Shown: positions 33,291 through 42,158 of the stretch, piece by piece
Position numbering within the stretch: position 1 is the first letter of the stretch
How the letters are laid out: each line of letters starts with the position of its first letter
NCBI GenBank assembly: GCA_002353885.1
Contig: DEKO01000147.1
Span: forward strand, 1 to 64,000
Length of the DNA stretch: 64,000 nt
Reading direction: 5' to 3'
Origin: Porphyromonadaceae bacterium UBA2720
GTDB taxonomy: Bacteria; Bacteroidota; Bacteroidia; Bacteroidales; Muribaculaceae
Notes under the pieces: generated by a model
Database searches by the model: none
The model's input: only the letters and a program-made list of their open reading frames with translations
Told to the model about the DNA's origin: nothing
Translations under genes and position numbers: made by a program

Positions 33291-34602
33291 ATTGATTATT
33301 GCCCGCGAATACATGTCGATGGTGGGACGTAAGTCGTTCATCATCATGACCATCCTCATCCCCATCCTGATGATTGCTTGTGTGCTATTGCCCATCGGCA
33401 TCGGCTACCTCAACCGCGAGGGCAGCGATGTCGAGACGGTCGCCGTCATCGACCAGACCGGCCGCTATGGCAGTGCGCTCACCGACACCGACCTCTATCA
33501 CTTCATGCCCCTGCGTGGCGACACGGTGGCCGACCCGCACAAGTTCTATGCGCAAGCCGATGGACAGCTGGCAGCCGTTGTTGTCATCCCGCATGACATC
33601 GACTCGGTGCACCAGCTCACCATCTACAGCGACAAGACCATCAACGCGTCACTCAAGATGTCGCTAGGTCGTCAGTTGAGCGACACCATCACGCGTGCCC
33701 ATGTGGCCAGTTATGGCGTGCCCAACCTGCAGCAGATGATCGACGAGTCGAGCGTCAATGTCGATGTCAAGAGCGTCAAGTGGACCGACGACGGTACCGA
33801 GACCGAGACCAGCACCGAGATTGCCATGGGCATCGGCTTTGTGCTGGCGTTCCTCATCTACATGTTCGTGCTGATGTATGGCGCCATGATCATGAATGGT
33901 GTCATCGAGGAGAAGACCAACCGCATCGTCGAGGTGATCGTCAGCTCGTGCAAGCCCTTCGAGTTGATGATGGGCAAGATTATCGGTGTGGCGCTTGTGG
34001 GCCTGACGCAGCTGGCCATCTGGACCGTGGTGATGCTGGCGTTGAGTGCGGTTGCTGGCAGCACTTTGGGTCTGGCCATGGGCGATACTTTTGCCATGTC
34101 CAATGACCCCGCCGCCTTGCAGGCCGCCCTGGCTGAGGGTGGCAATGCCGACATGAGCGGCATCGTCCAGGCCATCTTGGGCGTCAACTACCTGCAGATA
34201 TTCTTGGCGTTCATCTTTTACTTCATCGGCGGTTATCTGCTCTATGCCGCACTGTTTGCCGCCTTCGGCTCGGCCGTCGACCAGGCCAACGACGCCTCGC
34301 AGTTCACCACGCCCATCATCATCATCATGATCATCTCCCTCTATGCCGGCATGGCTTGCGTGGAGAACCCCAACGGCCCGATGGCGCTGTGGTGCTCGAT
34401 GATACCGTTCACATCGCCCATCGTGATGATGGTCAGGTTGCCCTTCGACGTGCCCCTGTGGCAGCTGGCATTGAGCATCATTCTGCTCTTTGGCACAGCC
34501 GCGCTGATGGTGTGGATTGCCTCGCGCATCTATCGCATCGGCATCCTGCTCTATGGCAAGAAGACCAGCTATCGCGACCTCATCGGCTGGCTGCGACGAT
34601 AG
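33277..34602 (+). CDS. ABC-2 type permease (NatB-like)
   Basis: 441 residues: an N-terminal helix at about 21-44, a large extracytoplasmic domain (~45-185), and about five further helices, the ABC-2 exporter layout. The conserved VIEEKTNRIVEVIVSSCKPF stretch lies on the cytoplasmic side near 210-229. With the upstream ATPase it should form an exporter for Na+, a drug or a lipid-like substrate; the substrate is not recognisable. Confidence 0.92.
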   Translation: MSKLKLIIAREYMSMVGRKSFIIMTILIPILMIACVLLPIGIGYLNREGSDVETVAVIDQTGRYGSALTDTDLYHFMPLRGDTVADPHKFYAQADGQLAAVVVIPHDIDSVHQLTIYSDKTINASLKMSLGRQLSDTITRAHVASYGVPNLQQMIDESSVNVDVKSVKWTDDGTETETSTEIAMGIGFVLAFLIYMFVLMYGAMIMNGVIEEKTNRIVEVIVSSCKPFELMMGKIIGVALVGLTQLAIWTVVMLALSAVAGSTLGLAMGDTFAMSNDPAALQAALAEGGNADMSGIVQAILGVNYLQIFLAFIFYFIGGYLLYAALFAAFGSAVDQANDASQFTTPIIIIMIISLYAGMACVENPNGPMALWCSMIPFTSPIVMMVRLPFDVPLWQLALSIILLFGTAALMVWIASRIYRIGILLYGKKTSYRDLIGWLRR

Positions 34603-34634
34603 TGTCATACCGATAACGCGGCTACCGGTCGCTA

Positions 34635-34679
34635 ACACCCCCGTTCAGGCAGATTTGCACTCTGCCCGAACGGGGGTGT
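34635..34679. terminator. bidirectional hairpin between permease and prolyl oligopeptidase genes
   Basis: A 19-bp imperfect stem, arms ACACCCCCGTTC and GAACGGGGGTGT plus GGCAGA/TCTGCC, ten-base loop. T-tracts are poor, but its position between convergent genes fits termination. Confidence 0.65.
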
Positions 34680-34703
34680 CTAGCGTCTAAATGATGCGGT
34701 GGT

Positions 34704-36809
34704 TCAGTACTTGACTCCCAGGTTGTAGAGGATGAAGGAGTGTATGTCGGTGTACTCGTCAATGACCTTGCTGATGGGTTTGCCGCCACCATGTCCGGCG
34801 TTGATGTCGACGCGGATGAGCTTGACGGCGTCGCCGGTGTTGCTGGCCTGGAGCGTGGCGGCGTACTTGAACGAGTGGGCAGGCACGACGCGGTCGTCAT
34901 GGTCGCCACTGGTGACCAGGATGGGCGGGTAGGGGGTGCCGTCGTTGCGGATGGTGTGCAGCGGCGAGTAGCCTTTGAGATACTCAAACATCTCCTTTGA
35001 GTCGTCGCTGCGGCCATAGTCAGGTGCCCAGTTCCAGCCGATGGTGAAACGGTGATAGCGCAGCATGTCCATCACACCCACCTGCGGCACAGCAGCACCA
35101 AACAGGTCGGGACGTTGGTTGACCACCGCACCGACGAGCAGTCCGCCATTGCTGGCTCCGTTGCAGGCAATCTTCTTGGGCGTGGTGTAGCCCTGCTTGA
35201 TGAGCCACTCGGCTGCTGCAATGAAGTCGTCAAACACATTCTGCTTCTGAAGCTTGGTGCCGGCCTCGTGCCACTGCTCGCCATACTCGCCGCCGCCGCG
35301 CAAGTTGGTGAACGCGCCGATGCCTCCTGCGTCAATCATGCAGAAGGGAGTGCGGCTGTAGCTGAACGCGGGGTTGAGGCTGACGTTGAACCCTCCGTAG
35401 CCATAGAGGAACACCGGGCGCTTGCCGTCGCGCTTGAGACCCTTCTTGTAGATGAGGAACATCGGAATCTTGGTGCCGTCCTTGCTGGTGTAGAACACCT
35501 GCTCGGTCACATAGTTCTCGGGAGTGAGAGCCACCTTGGGTCGGAAGATCTCGCGTGACTGCCCGGTGGCCATGTCATAGCTATAAATTGATGTGGGGAA
35601 CACGTAGCTAGTGAAGCTGTAGAACACCTCCTGCTGGTCTTGCTTGCTGCTGAAGCCCACCGAGCCGAACGTGGGTAGCTCAATCTCGCGCACCTCGCGG
35701 CCCTGACGGTCGTAGACGTAGGGGTGGCTCGAAGCGTCGCGGTCGTAGGTGAGGATAAACTGGTGGTCGGCCATCTGTGCGCCGCTCAACACCCACTCCT
35801 TTTCAGGGACAAAGTCGGTGAAGTTGTTCTCACCCAAGTGGTTGGCATCGTAGGCGCGGATTTTGTATCGCGGCGCACCGTCGTTGGTGAAGACATAGAT
35901 TTTGCCGTCCTGGATGCCGATGGGGCTGTAGGCATAACGCATGTTGCCGGCCAGGCGCACATAGTGCGGGTTGCGGTCTTTCAGGTCCTTGACCCACAAC
36001 TCGTTGCCATCGCCATCGCTCACCCAGCCGAAGAGGTAGCGCTCGTCATCAGACACTGTCACCTGGTGGAACAGCAGCGGCTCGCGCTGGTTCTGCAGCT
36101 CGATGTAGTCCTCGCTCTGCGGCGTGCCCAGCTTGTGATACTTGACCTTGTGATACTCGTTCTTTGACGACTTGGCGTCCTCGGGCGCGTCATAGCAGCT
36201 GTAGAAGAACCCGTCGCCCAGCCACTGTGCGTCGGTAAACTTGGCCCACACAATGTGGTCGTCAAGCAGCTTGCCCGTGTGCAGGTCCAGCACATAGATT
36301 TCGTTCCAGTCGCTGCCGTTGCGCGAAATGACGTATGCCATATATCGTCCGTCGTGCGAAAAGTCGACACCGCTCAGCGCCACTGTGCCGTCGGCCGACA
36401 GTGTGTTGGGGTCGAGCACCACGCGTGGCTCGGCATCCATGTTGTCGCGCACATAGAGCACACTTTGGTTCTGCAGACCATTGTTCTTGAAGAAGTAGAA
36501 CTTGTCTTTGACCTTGAAGGGTGCGCCCACCTTCTCAAAGTTGGCGAGCTCGGTGATGCGTTTCTTGACCTTGTTGCGGAAAGGAATCTTCTTCAGATAG
36601 TCTTGAGTCAACTGGTTCTCAGCCTTGACCCACGCGGCAGTCTCGGCGCTATTGTCATCCTCAAGCCAGCGATAAGGGTCGGCCACGGGGGTGCCAAAGT
36701 AAGTGTCGACCGTGTCAACTCGTCGTGCCTCGGGATACTGGATGGTGCGGGCCTGTGTGGCCACACCTGTTGCGGCAATTAATGCGGCGCTCATGATGAT
36801 GGTTTTCAT
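34704..36809 (-). CDS. secreted prolyl oligopeptidase (S9A)
   Basis: 701 residues from ATG 36809, giving a signal peptide (MKTIIMSAALIAATGVATQA). An N-terminal seven-bladed propeller (about 85-440) gates the C-terminal alpha/beta hydrolase domain. Catalytic residues: Ser in CNGASNGGLL, Asp in SGDHDDRVVP and His in NAGHGGGK. It cleaves short proline-containing peptides, here probably in the periplasm. A -7 element TATATTTG precedes it at 36847-36840. Confidence 0.95.
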   Translation of the reverse strand: MKTIIMSAALIAATGVATQARTIQYPEARRVDTVDTYFGTPVADPYRWLEDDNSAETAAWVKAENQLTQDYLKKIPFRNKVKKRITELANFEKVGAPFKVKDKFYFFKNNGLQNQSVLYVRDNMDAEPRVVLDPNTLSADGTVALSGVDFSHDGRYMAYVISRNGSDWNEIYVLDLHTGKLLDDHIVWAKFTDAQWLGDGFFYSCYDAPEDAKSSKNEYHKVKYHKLGTPQSEDYIELQNQREPLLFHQVTVSDDERYLFGWVSDGDGNELWVKDLKDRNPHYVRLAGNMRYAYSPIGIQDGKIYVFTNDGAPRYKIRAYDANHLGENNFTDFVPEKEWVLSGAQMADHQFILTYDRDASSHPYVYDRQGREVREIELPTFGSVGFSSKQDQQEVFYSFTSYVFPTSIYSYDMATGQSREIFRPKVALTPENYVTEQVFYTSKDGTKIPMFLIYKKGLKRDGKRPVFLYGYGGFNVSLNPAFSYSRTPFCMIDAGGIGAFTNLRGGGEYGEQWHEAGTKLQKQNVFDDFIAAAEWLIKQGYTTPKKIACNGASNGGLLVGAVVNQRPDLFGAAVPQVGVMDMLRYHRFTIGWNWAPDYGRSDDSKEMFEYLKGYSPLHTIRNDGTPYPPILVTSGDHDDRVVPAHSFKYAATLQASNTGDAVKLIRVDINAGHGGGKPISKVIDEYTDIHSFILYNLGVKY

Positions 36810-36839
36810 ATCAGGTTTTGGATTTTGTATTTTGGACTG

Positions 36840-36847
36840 CAAATATA
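36840..36847 (-). promoter_or_regulatory. -7 element for prolyl oligopeptidase gene
   Basis: TATATTTG on the minus strand, 31 bp before the ATG at 36809; no clear -33 box. Confidence 0.5.
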
Positions 36848-37116
36848 GCTAAAAATCGGGAATTGGCGGCTTTAAGCGGTCGAGAAATTTGTTTTTTCGA
36901 TTGTCGGGTACCATAGCTACACAGCGTTGGAGACTTTAGCCTCTAGTCGTGACAGCAGGGACGCTTCTGTTCACTGTTCACTGTCGATGGTGGCACATGT
37001 ACGAATCATTTGTGATTCGGCAACAGGGTGACGCAAAAAATCTTTCTTTGATGTCGTTGTGGCACAAAAAAGTGAAAAACAACCGGCTCGGCTCGGCCAG
37101 TTTCAATTTATTGTCG

Positions 37117-37124
37117 TACCTTTG
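37117..37124 (+). promoter_or_regulatory. -7 element for pheT
   Basis: TACCTTTG followed by CA, giving a leader of about 43 nt filled by the AACTCAAAACTC words. Confidence 0.55.
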
Positions 37125-37126
37125 CA

Positions 37127-37169
37127 AGTTGAAACGCAAAACTCGTAACTTGAAACTCAAAACTCAAAG
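37127..37169. repeat. short-word repeat before pheT (GAAACTCAAAACTC units)
   Basis: GTTGAAACGCAAAACTCG, ACTTGAAACTCAAAACTC and AAAG follow one another between the -7 element and the pheT start. Confidence 0.65.
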
Positions 37170-37171
37170 AT

Positions 37172-39637
37172 ATGAACATTTCGTATAAATGGCTGAAACA
37201 TTACATCGACACCGACCTCACACCCGATGAGGTGAGTGTGGCACTGACCAGTCTGGGACTGGAAGTGGGTGCGCTGGAGCGTGTCGAGACCATCCGTGGC
37301 GGACTGCGCGGGCTGGTGGTGGGACATGTGCTCACCTGCATTGAACACCCCAATAGCGACCACCTGCACATCACCACGGTGGACCTGGGAAATGGCGAAG
37401 AGCCTGTGCAGATTGTGTGCGGAGCACCCAATGTGGCTGCCGGGCAGAAGGTGATTGTTGCCACACTGGGCACGAAACTCTATGACGGTGACAAGGAGTT
37501 CACTATCAAGCGGTCGAAGATGCGTGGCGAGGAGTCGCTGGGCATGATCTGCGCCGAGGACGAGATCGGTGTGGGCACGAGCCACGACGGCATCATCGTC
37601 TTGCCCGACGACACGCGTGTGGGCATGCCTGCTGCCGAGTATTATGGCATCGAGGATGACTGGCTCATCGAGGTCGACCTCACGCCCAACCGCATCGACG
37701 GCGCGTCGCACTATGGCGTGGCACGCGATCTGGCTGCATGGTGCAAGCAGAATGGTCGAAAGGGCACGTTGACCCGCCCCAGTGTGGAGGCTTTCAAGAT
37801 TGACCGCGCTGATGGCGGCATCCCCGTCGAGGTGCTCAACGCCGAGGCTTGCCCTCGCTACAGCGGCATCACGGTGCGCGGTGTCAAAGTGGGCGAAAGC
37901 CCCAAGTGGCTGCGTGACTGGCTGATGGCTGTGGGACAGCGTCCCATCAACGTGATTGTTGACATCACCAACTATATGCTGTTGGGCATGGGGCAACCCA
38001 TGCACTGCTTTGACCTCCAGAAGGTCAAGGGTGACCGCGTGGTGGTGCGCACGGCCCCGGCCGGCACCAAGTTTGTGACCCTGGACGGCGTGGAGCGTAC
38101 GCTCACCGAGCGCGACCTGATGATTTGCAACGCCGAGGACGAGATGTGCATTGGCGGCGTGTTTGGCGGTCTGGACTCGGGTGTGACCGAGCAGACGACC
38201 GATGTGTTCCTGGAGAGCGCCTACTTCCATCCCACTTGGATACGCAAGACGGCCCGTCGCTTCGGGCTGAACACCGACGCGTCGTTCCGCTTTGAGCGCG
38301 GCATCGATCCCAACGAGACGGTCTATAACCTCAAGTTGGCCGCCATGCTGGTCAAGCAGTTGGCGGGCGGCGAAATCTGTGGCGACATCGTCGATGTCAA
38401 GGCCCACGACTTCCCAGGATTTGCGGTCGACCTGCGCTATGATTATGTGACTGGTCTCATCGGCAAGGAACTGGACCACGAGACCATCAAGAGCATCGTC
38501 ACCAGCCTGGAGATGAAGATTGTGGCCGAGGACGACGAACACCTGCAACTTGAGGTTCCCACCTATCGTGTGGACGTGCAGCGTCCGTGCGATGTGGTCG
38601 AGGACATCTTGCGTGTGTATGGCTACAACAACATCGAGTTCAGCCACAGCATGCATGTGAGCCTGAGCCAGCAAGATCAGGTGGACTTTGCCGACAACAT
38701 GCAGGAGCACATCAGCAACCAGCTGACCTCGCTGGGCTACCACGAGATGATGAACAACTCGCTCACGCCATCGGCCTATTATACCGAGTGCGAGACCTAT
38801 CCCGAGGTGCACTGTGTGCACATCATGAATCCGCTGAGCAGCGACCTCAATGTCATGCGGCAGACGCTGCTCTTCGGGGGCATGGAGAGTGTGGCCCGCA
38901 ACATCAATCACAAGAACCAGAACCTGCGTCTCTATGAGTTCGGTAACGTCTATCATTATGACGGCAACGTGAGCCAGGAGGAAAAAGCGCTGGCACCCTA
39001 CACCGAGAGCACCATGCTGGGCCTGTGGATGACCGGCAACAACCATGGCGACTCGTGGGCCGACAAGGCACGCCGTGTCACCGTCTATGACCTCAAGAGC
39101 GACCTGGAGAATGTGCTCATCAACATGGGCATCGACCTGGCCGACTTGACCCTGGAGCAGACTGCCGATGACACAGTCAATCCCGCCTTGGCCTACCGCA
39201 ATCGTGGAGGCAAGCTCTTGGCCACGCTGGGTGTGGTCACCGACAAGGTGCTCAAGGCTACTGACGTGGACCAAGAGGTGTTCTACGCCCAGGTCGACTG
39301 GAAGCTGGCCTGCCGCATGGCTGCCAAGAAGGACATCAAGTATCGTGACCTGCCCAAGACGCTGCCCGTGCGCCGCGACTTGGCTTTGCTGGTTGACCGC
39401 GAGGTGACCTACGACGACATCCGCCGCGTGGTCATGGGCTGCGACAAGAAGTTGTTGCGCGAGGTGGGTCTGTTTGACGTCTACGAGAGCAACAAACTGG
39501 CTGCCGGCAAGAAGTCTTACGCTATCAGCATGACGTTGCAAGACGACCAGAAGACCCTGCAAGACAAGCAGATTGACGCTGTGATGCAGAAGGTCATCAA
39601 GGCGCTTGAGACCCAACTCGGTGCTCAGCTGCGCTAA
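37172..39637 (+). CDS. phenylalanine--tRNA ligase beta subunit PheT
   Basis: 821 residues. The N-terminal EMAP-II-like tRNA-binding domain (about 40-160, VLTCIEHPNSDHLHITTVDL), B3/B4 editing domain, B5 domain, catalytic-like core and C-terminal FDX-ACB domain (KYRDLPKTLPVRRDLALLVD) are in the usual order. It pairs with PheS, encoded elsewhere. A long antisense frame covers the whole gene but reflects codon bias only. Confidence 0.97.
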   Translation: MNISYKWLKHYIDTDLTPDEVSVALTSLGLEVGALERVETIRGGLRGLVVGHVLTCIEHPNSDHLHITTVDLGNGEEPVQIVCGAPNVAAGQKVIVATLGTKLYDGDKEFTIKRSKMRGEESLGMICAEDEIGVGTSHDGIIVLPDDTRVGMPAAEYYGIEDDWLIEVDLTPNRIDGASHYGVARDLAAWCKQNGRKGTLTRPSVEAFKIDRADGGIPVEVLNAEACPRYSGITVRGVKVGESPKWLRDWLMAVGQRPINVIVDITNYMLLGMGQPMHCFDLQKVKGDRVVVRTAPAGTKFVTLDGVERTLTERDLMICNAEDEMCIGGVFGGLDSGVTEQTTDVFLESAYFHPTWIRKTARRFGLNTDASFRFERGIDPNETVYNLKLAAMLVKQLAGGEICGDIVDVKAHDFPGFAVDLRYDYVTGLIGKELDHETIKSIVTSLEMKIVAEDDEHLQLEVPTYRVDVQRPCDVVEDILRVYGYNNIEFSHSMHVSLSQQDQVDFADNMQEHISNQLTSLGYHEMMNNSLTPSAYYTECETYPEVHCVHIMNPLSSDLNVMRQTLLFGGMESVARNINHKNQNLRLYEFGNVYHYDGNVSQEEKALAPYTESTMLGLWMTGNNHGDSWADKARRVTVYDLKSDLENVLINMGIDLADLTLEQTADDTVNPALAYRNRGGKLLATLGVVTDKVLKATDVDQEVFYAQVDWKLACRMAAKKDIKYRDLPKTLPVRRDLALLVDREVTYDDIRRVVMGCDKKLLREVGLFDVYESNKLAAGKKSYAISMTLQDDQKTLQDKQIDAVMQKVIKALETQLGAQLR

Positions 39638-39666
39638 CCTACAAAAGACAACTGAATACTTTTTTG

Positions 39667-39737
39667 TCACGAATTAGGGAATTAAAGGATTATTTAGTCG
39701 GCAGATGCTAAATTTTCGATAATTCTCTAATTCGTGA
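39667..39737. repeat. inverted repeat between pheT and the antiporter gene
   Basis: 18-bp arms at 39667-39684 and 39720-39737 (TCACGAATTAG... and ...CTAATTCGTGA), one mismatch, 35-bp spacer. The right arm ends 14 bp before the antiporter start. Confidence 0.75.
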
Positions 39738-39751
39738 TAATGATTTTAGTC

Positions 39752-41200
39752 ATGGACGATAATTCTAGACAACTTCCTCATCCGCTGGTTGCAGCCTTGC
39801 CACTGGTGGTGCTGATTGGGCTGCTGGTGGTGGTCATCGCGCTATTTGGCAGCGACTCGCTGGCTGGTGGCAGCCAGACGGCGCTGTTGATGGGCGTGGC
39901 TGTGTGCGTGTTCATCTCGATGGTGTTCTACCACGTTCCGTGGAAGATGTTTGAGCAGCAGATGGCACAGACGATGAGTGGCATCTTTGTGACGCTGATG
40001 ATTTTGTTGGCCGTGGGTATGCTTGCTGGGTCGTGGATGGTAGGCGGTGTTGTACCCACGCTCATCTACTATGGTGTTCAGTTGCTGTCGCCGCGGTTCT
40101 TCCTGGTCAGCGCATGTATCATTTGCTCGCTTGTGTCGCTGCTGTCGGGCAGTTCATGGACCACCGTTGCCACGCTGGGTGTGGCTTTGCTGGCCATCGG
40201 TCAAGCTCTGGGCATCAGCACAGCTTGGACCGCGGGTGCCATCATCTCGGGAGCCTACTTTGGCGACAAGATGTCGCCACTGAGCGACACCACCATCCTG
40301 GCCTCGTCGGCCACAGGTGTCGACATCTTTGTGCACATCCGCTACATGATGCACACCACTGTGCCGGCCCTGCTCATTGCATTGCTGGTCTATACCATTG
40401 CCGGCCTGGGTTTCGGCAGCGAAGGGGAGCTACACATCGAACAGTATACTCGCGGCCTGTCATCTACGTTCAACATCTCGTTGTGGACGTTGCTTGTGCC
40501 GCTAGCGACCGGTGTTCTGATTTGGCGCAAAGTGCCGTCGCTCATCGTTCTGTTTGTCTCGTCGTTGCTGGCAGGCATCACCGCACTCATCCTTCAGCCG
40601 CACATACTGACGCAGATAGCCGGCGACCCGTCGTTGGGCACTGCTGCCGCTCTCACAAAGGGTCTGACCATCACCTACTGTAGCGCGACTGCAGTTGACA
40701 CCGGCTATGCAGCACTGAACGACCTGGTGTCGACGGGTGGCATGGCTGGTATGCTCAACACCATCTGGCTCATCATCTGTGCCATGTGCTTTGGTGCCGC
40801 CATGCTGGCCAGCGGCATGATCCAGAGTTTGACTGCTGTGATTGTGCGTTGGGTGCGCACCCGTTTCTCGCTGGTGGGCTCGACCGTGCTCTCGGGCTTG
40901 CTGCTCAATCTCACCACCGGCGACCAGTTTATCAGCATTGTGCTCAATGCCGATATGTTCCGCGAGGTGTACCGTAAGGAAGGTTATGAAGGACGATTGC
41001 TGAGCCGCACCACCGAGGACGCCGTCACTGTGACATCGGTGCTGGTTCCGTGGAACACATGCGGCATGACTCAAGCTACCGTGCTGGGTGTGCCCACACT
41101 GACCTACCTGCCTTACTGCTTCTTCAACATGCTGTGTCCGCTGATGACGCTGCTGGTGGCAGCCATTGGCTGGCGCATCAGCCGCAGTACTGACAAGTAG
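39752..41200 (+). CDS. NhaC-family Na+/H+ antiporter
   Basis: 482 residues from ATG 39752 (MDDNSRQLPH); GTG/ATG codons 12-18 bp upstream are alternatives. About 11-12 helices, with the family-like segments SGSSWTTVATLGVALL and GAYFGDKMSPLSDTT, the latter highly characteristic of NhaC. These proteins extrude Na+ or exchange malate/lactate-type substrates at the inner membrane. It stands alone; the stop codon lies in the word AAGTAGTTAAGGAGT. Confidence 0.9.
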   Translation: MDDNSRQLPHPLVAALPLVVLIGLLVVVIALFGSDSLAGGSQTALLMGVAVCVFISMVFYHVPWKMFEQQMAQTMSGIFVTLMILLAVGMLAGSWMVGGVVPTLIYYGVQLLSPRFFLVSACIICSLVSLLSGSSWTTVATLGVALLAIGQALGISTAWTAGAIISGAYFGDKMSPLSDTTILASSATGVDIFVHIRYMMHTTVPALLIALLVYTIAGLGFGSEGELHIEQYTRGLSSTFNISLWTLLVPLATGVLIWRKVPSLIVLFVSSLLAGITALILQPHILTQIAGDPSLGTAAALTKGLTITYCSATAVDTGYAALNDLVSTGGMAGMLNTIWLIICAMCFGAAMLASGMIQSLTAVIVRWVRTRFSLVGSTVLSGLLLNLTTGDQFISIVLNADMFREVYRKEGYEGRLLSRTTEDAVTVTSVLVPWNTCGMTQATVLGVPTLTYLPYCFFNMLCPLMTLLVAAIGWRISRSTDK

Positions 41201-41486
41201 TTAAGGAGTAAGTAGTTTTTTTAGTAGTAGTGTAGTAAAGTAGTAAGGCCGATACATTATATTGGCAGCACGCGTCCCCGGCACCATCATGTAATTGACC
41301 CTACCTTAAAACATAGTTAAAAACAACATTTTCTTTACGTTTGTTTGAGAATAATGTTGTGTCTTTGCATTCCGTAAGCGGTTGAAATGGAATTTGTTCC
41401 GTTTTTTCGCCTTGCGAAATGCGATTATTTTGGTTGAAATTTACAATCCACTTGATATATTAACCCAATTTTAAAAAACATCAACA

Positions 41487-42078
41487 TGAAGAAGATTCTA
41501 TCGCTATTGATGATGATGGCTCTGCTATGCGTCACGGCCCAGGCAGAGCAGGTGACGTTGTATTACACTGGGACTACAACCACCAACATGACCGGGGCAA
41601 CCAGTTTGTGATGCCGGCACAGGATGTGCTTCTCGTGGCAGAGTTTGAGTTGGCTACCTACGCCATCAACATCCCGGAGGTTGAGAACGGCACTGTCACC
41701 GCCGATGCCACCGAGGCAACCATGGGCCAGACCGTCACCCTGACTGTCACACCCGCCGATGGCTACAAGCTGGGCAGCCTGACTGTCACCACTGTCGACG
41801 AGCAGGAGACAACCCCCACCGGCGCACCGCGCAAGGCCCCCGAGGCCATCGAGCTGACCAAGGTGGATGACTTCACCTACACGTTTGCCATGCCAGCCAG
41901 TGCGGTCAATGTCAACGCGGCGTTTGTCGAGGACCAGAACACCGCCATCACTGGCATCGAGGCCGATGGCCGCCAGGGTGTGCGTTACGTCAACCCGATG
42001 GGCCAGGTGAGCGACCGTCCGTTCCCAGGCATCAACATCGTCATCGATGGCAACAAGACCTACAAGGTGGTGAAGTAA
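41487..42078 (+). pseudogene. secreted InlB-repeat-like protein, frame broken
   Basis: ATG 41487 begins a perfect signal peptide (MKKILSLLMMMALLCVTAQA) but that frame stops after 41 codons at 41611. The protein continues one frame over with the pattern FVMPAQDVLLVAEFE, then a second divergent beta-repeat unit (GQTVTLTVTPADGYKL ... FAMPASAVNVNAAF) and a C-terminal tail (GQVSDRPFPGINIVIDGNKT, ending KVVK). An ancestor with signal peptide, several repeats and the tail has probably lost its middle and its frame. If intact elsewhere, it would be a surface protein. An in-frame internal start in the second frame would lack a signal peptide. Confidence 0.7.
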
Positions 42079-42102
42079 CTTCCTTGTTGTCGCACTAATA
42101 AA

Positions 42103-42140
42103 CATCAAGGGCTGCGCCACCACTGGCGCAGCCCTCGATG
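42103..42140. terminator. bidirectional hairpin between the broken gene and M16 peptidase
   Basis: Stem CATC plus GGGCTGCGCCA paired with TGGCGCAGCCC plus GATG, four-base loop; followed by TTTATTAG on the minus strand. Confidence 0.7.
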
Positions 42141-42158
42141 TCTTGAATTGTAGGATGC

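Larger units (their letters stand above)
36810..37171. other. divergent intergenic region prolyl oligopeptidase / pheT
   Basis: 362 bp without a gene. It contains promoters for both sides, a fragment resembling the REP-like family (TAGTCGTGACAGCAGGGACG near 36944), GTTCACTGTTCACTG near 36969, and the AACTCAAAACTCAAAG word repeat before pheT. Confidence 0.5.

Noticed and set aside
37157..39670. An 837-codon open frame antisense to pheT
   Set aside because: It mirrors the pheT codons exactly, is rich in His, Gln, Val and Leu as expected from reverse-complemented GC-biased codons, and has no recognisable domain. The same holds for the other long antisense frames over murD, murG, leuS, the M28 gene and the NAD(P)HX gene.
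41388..41412. Attenuator hairpin with T-run in the leader of the broken secreted gene
   Set aside because: The stem is only about five base pairs and the surrounding promoter match is weak, so it was not annotated.
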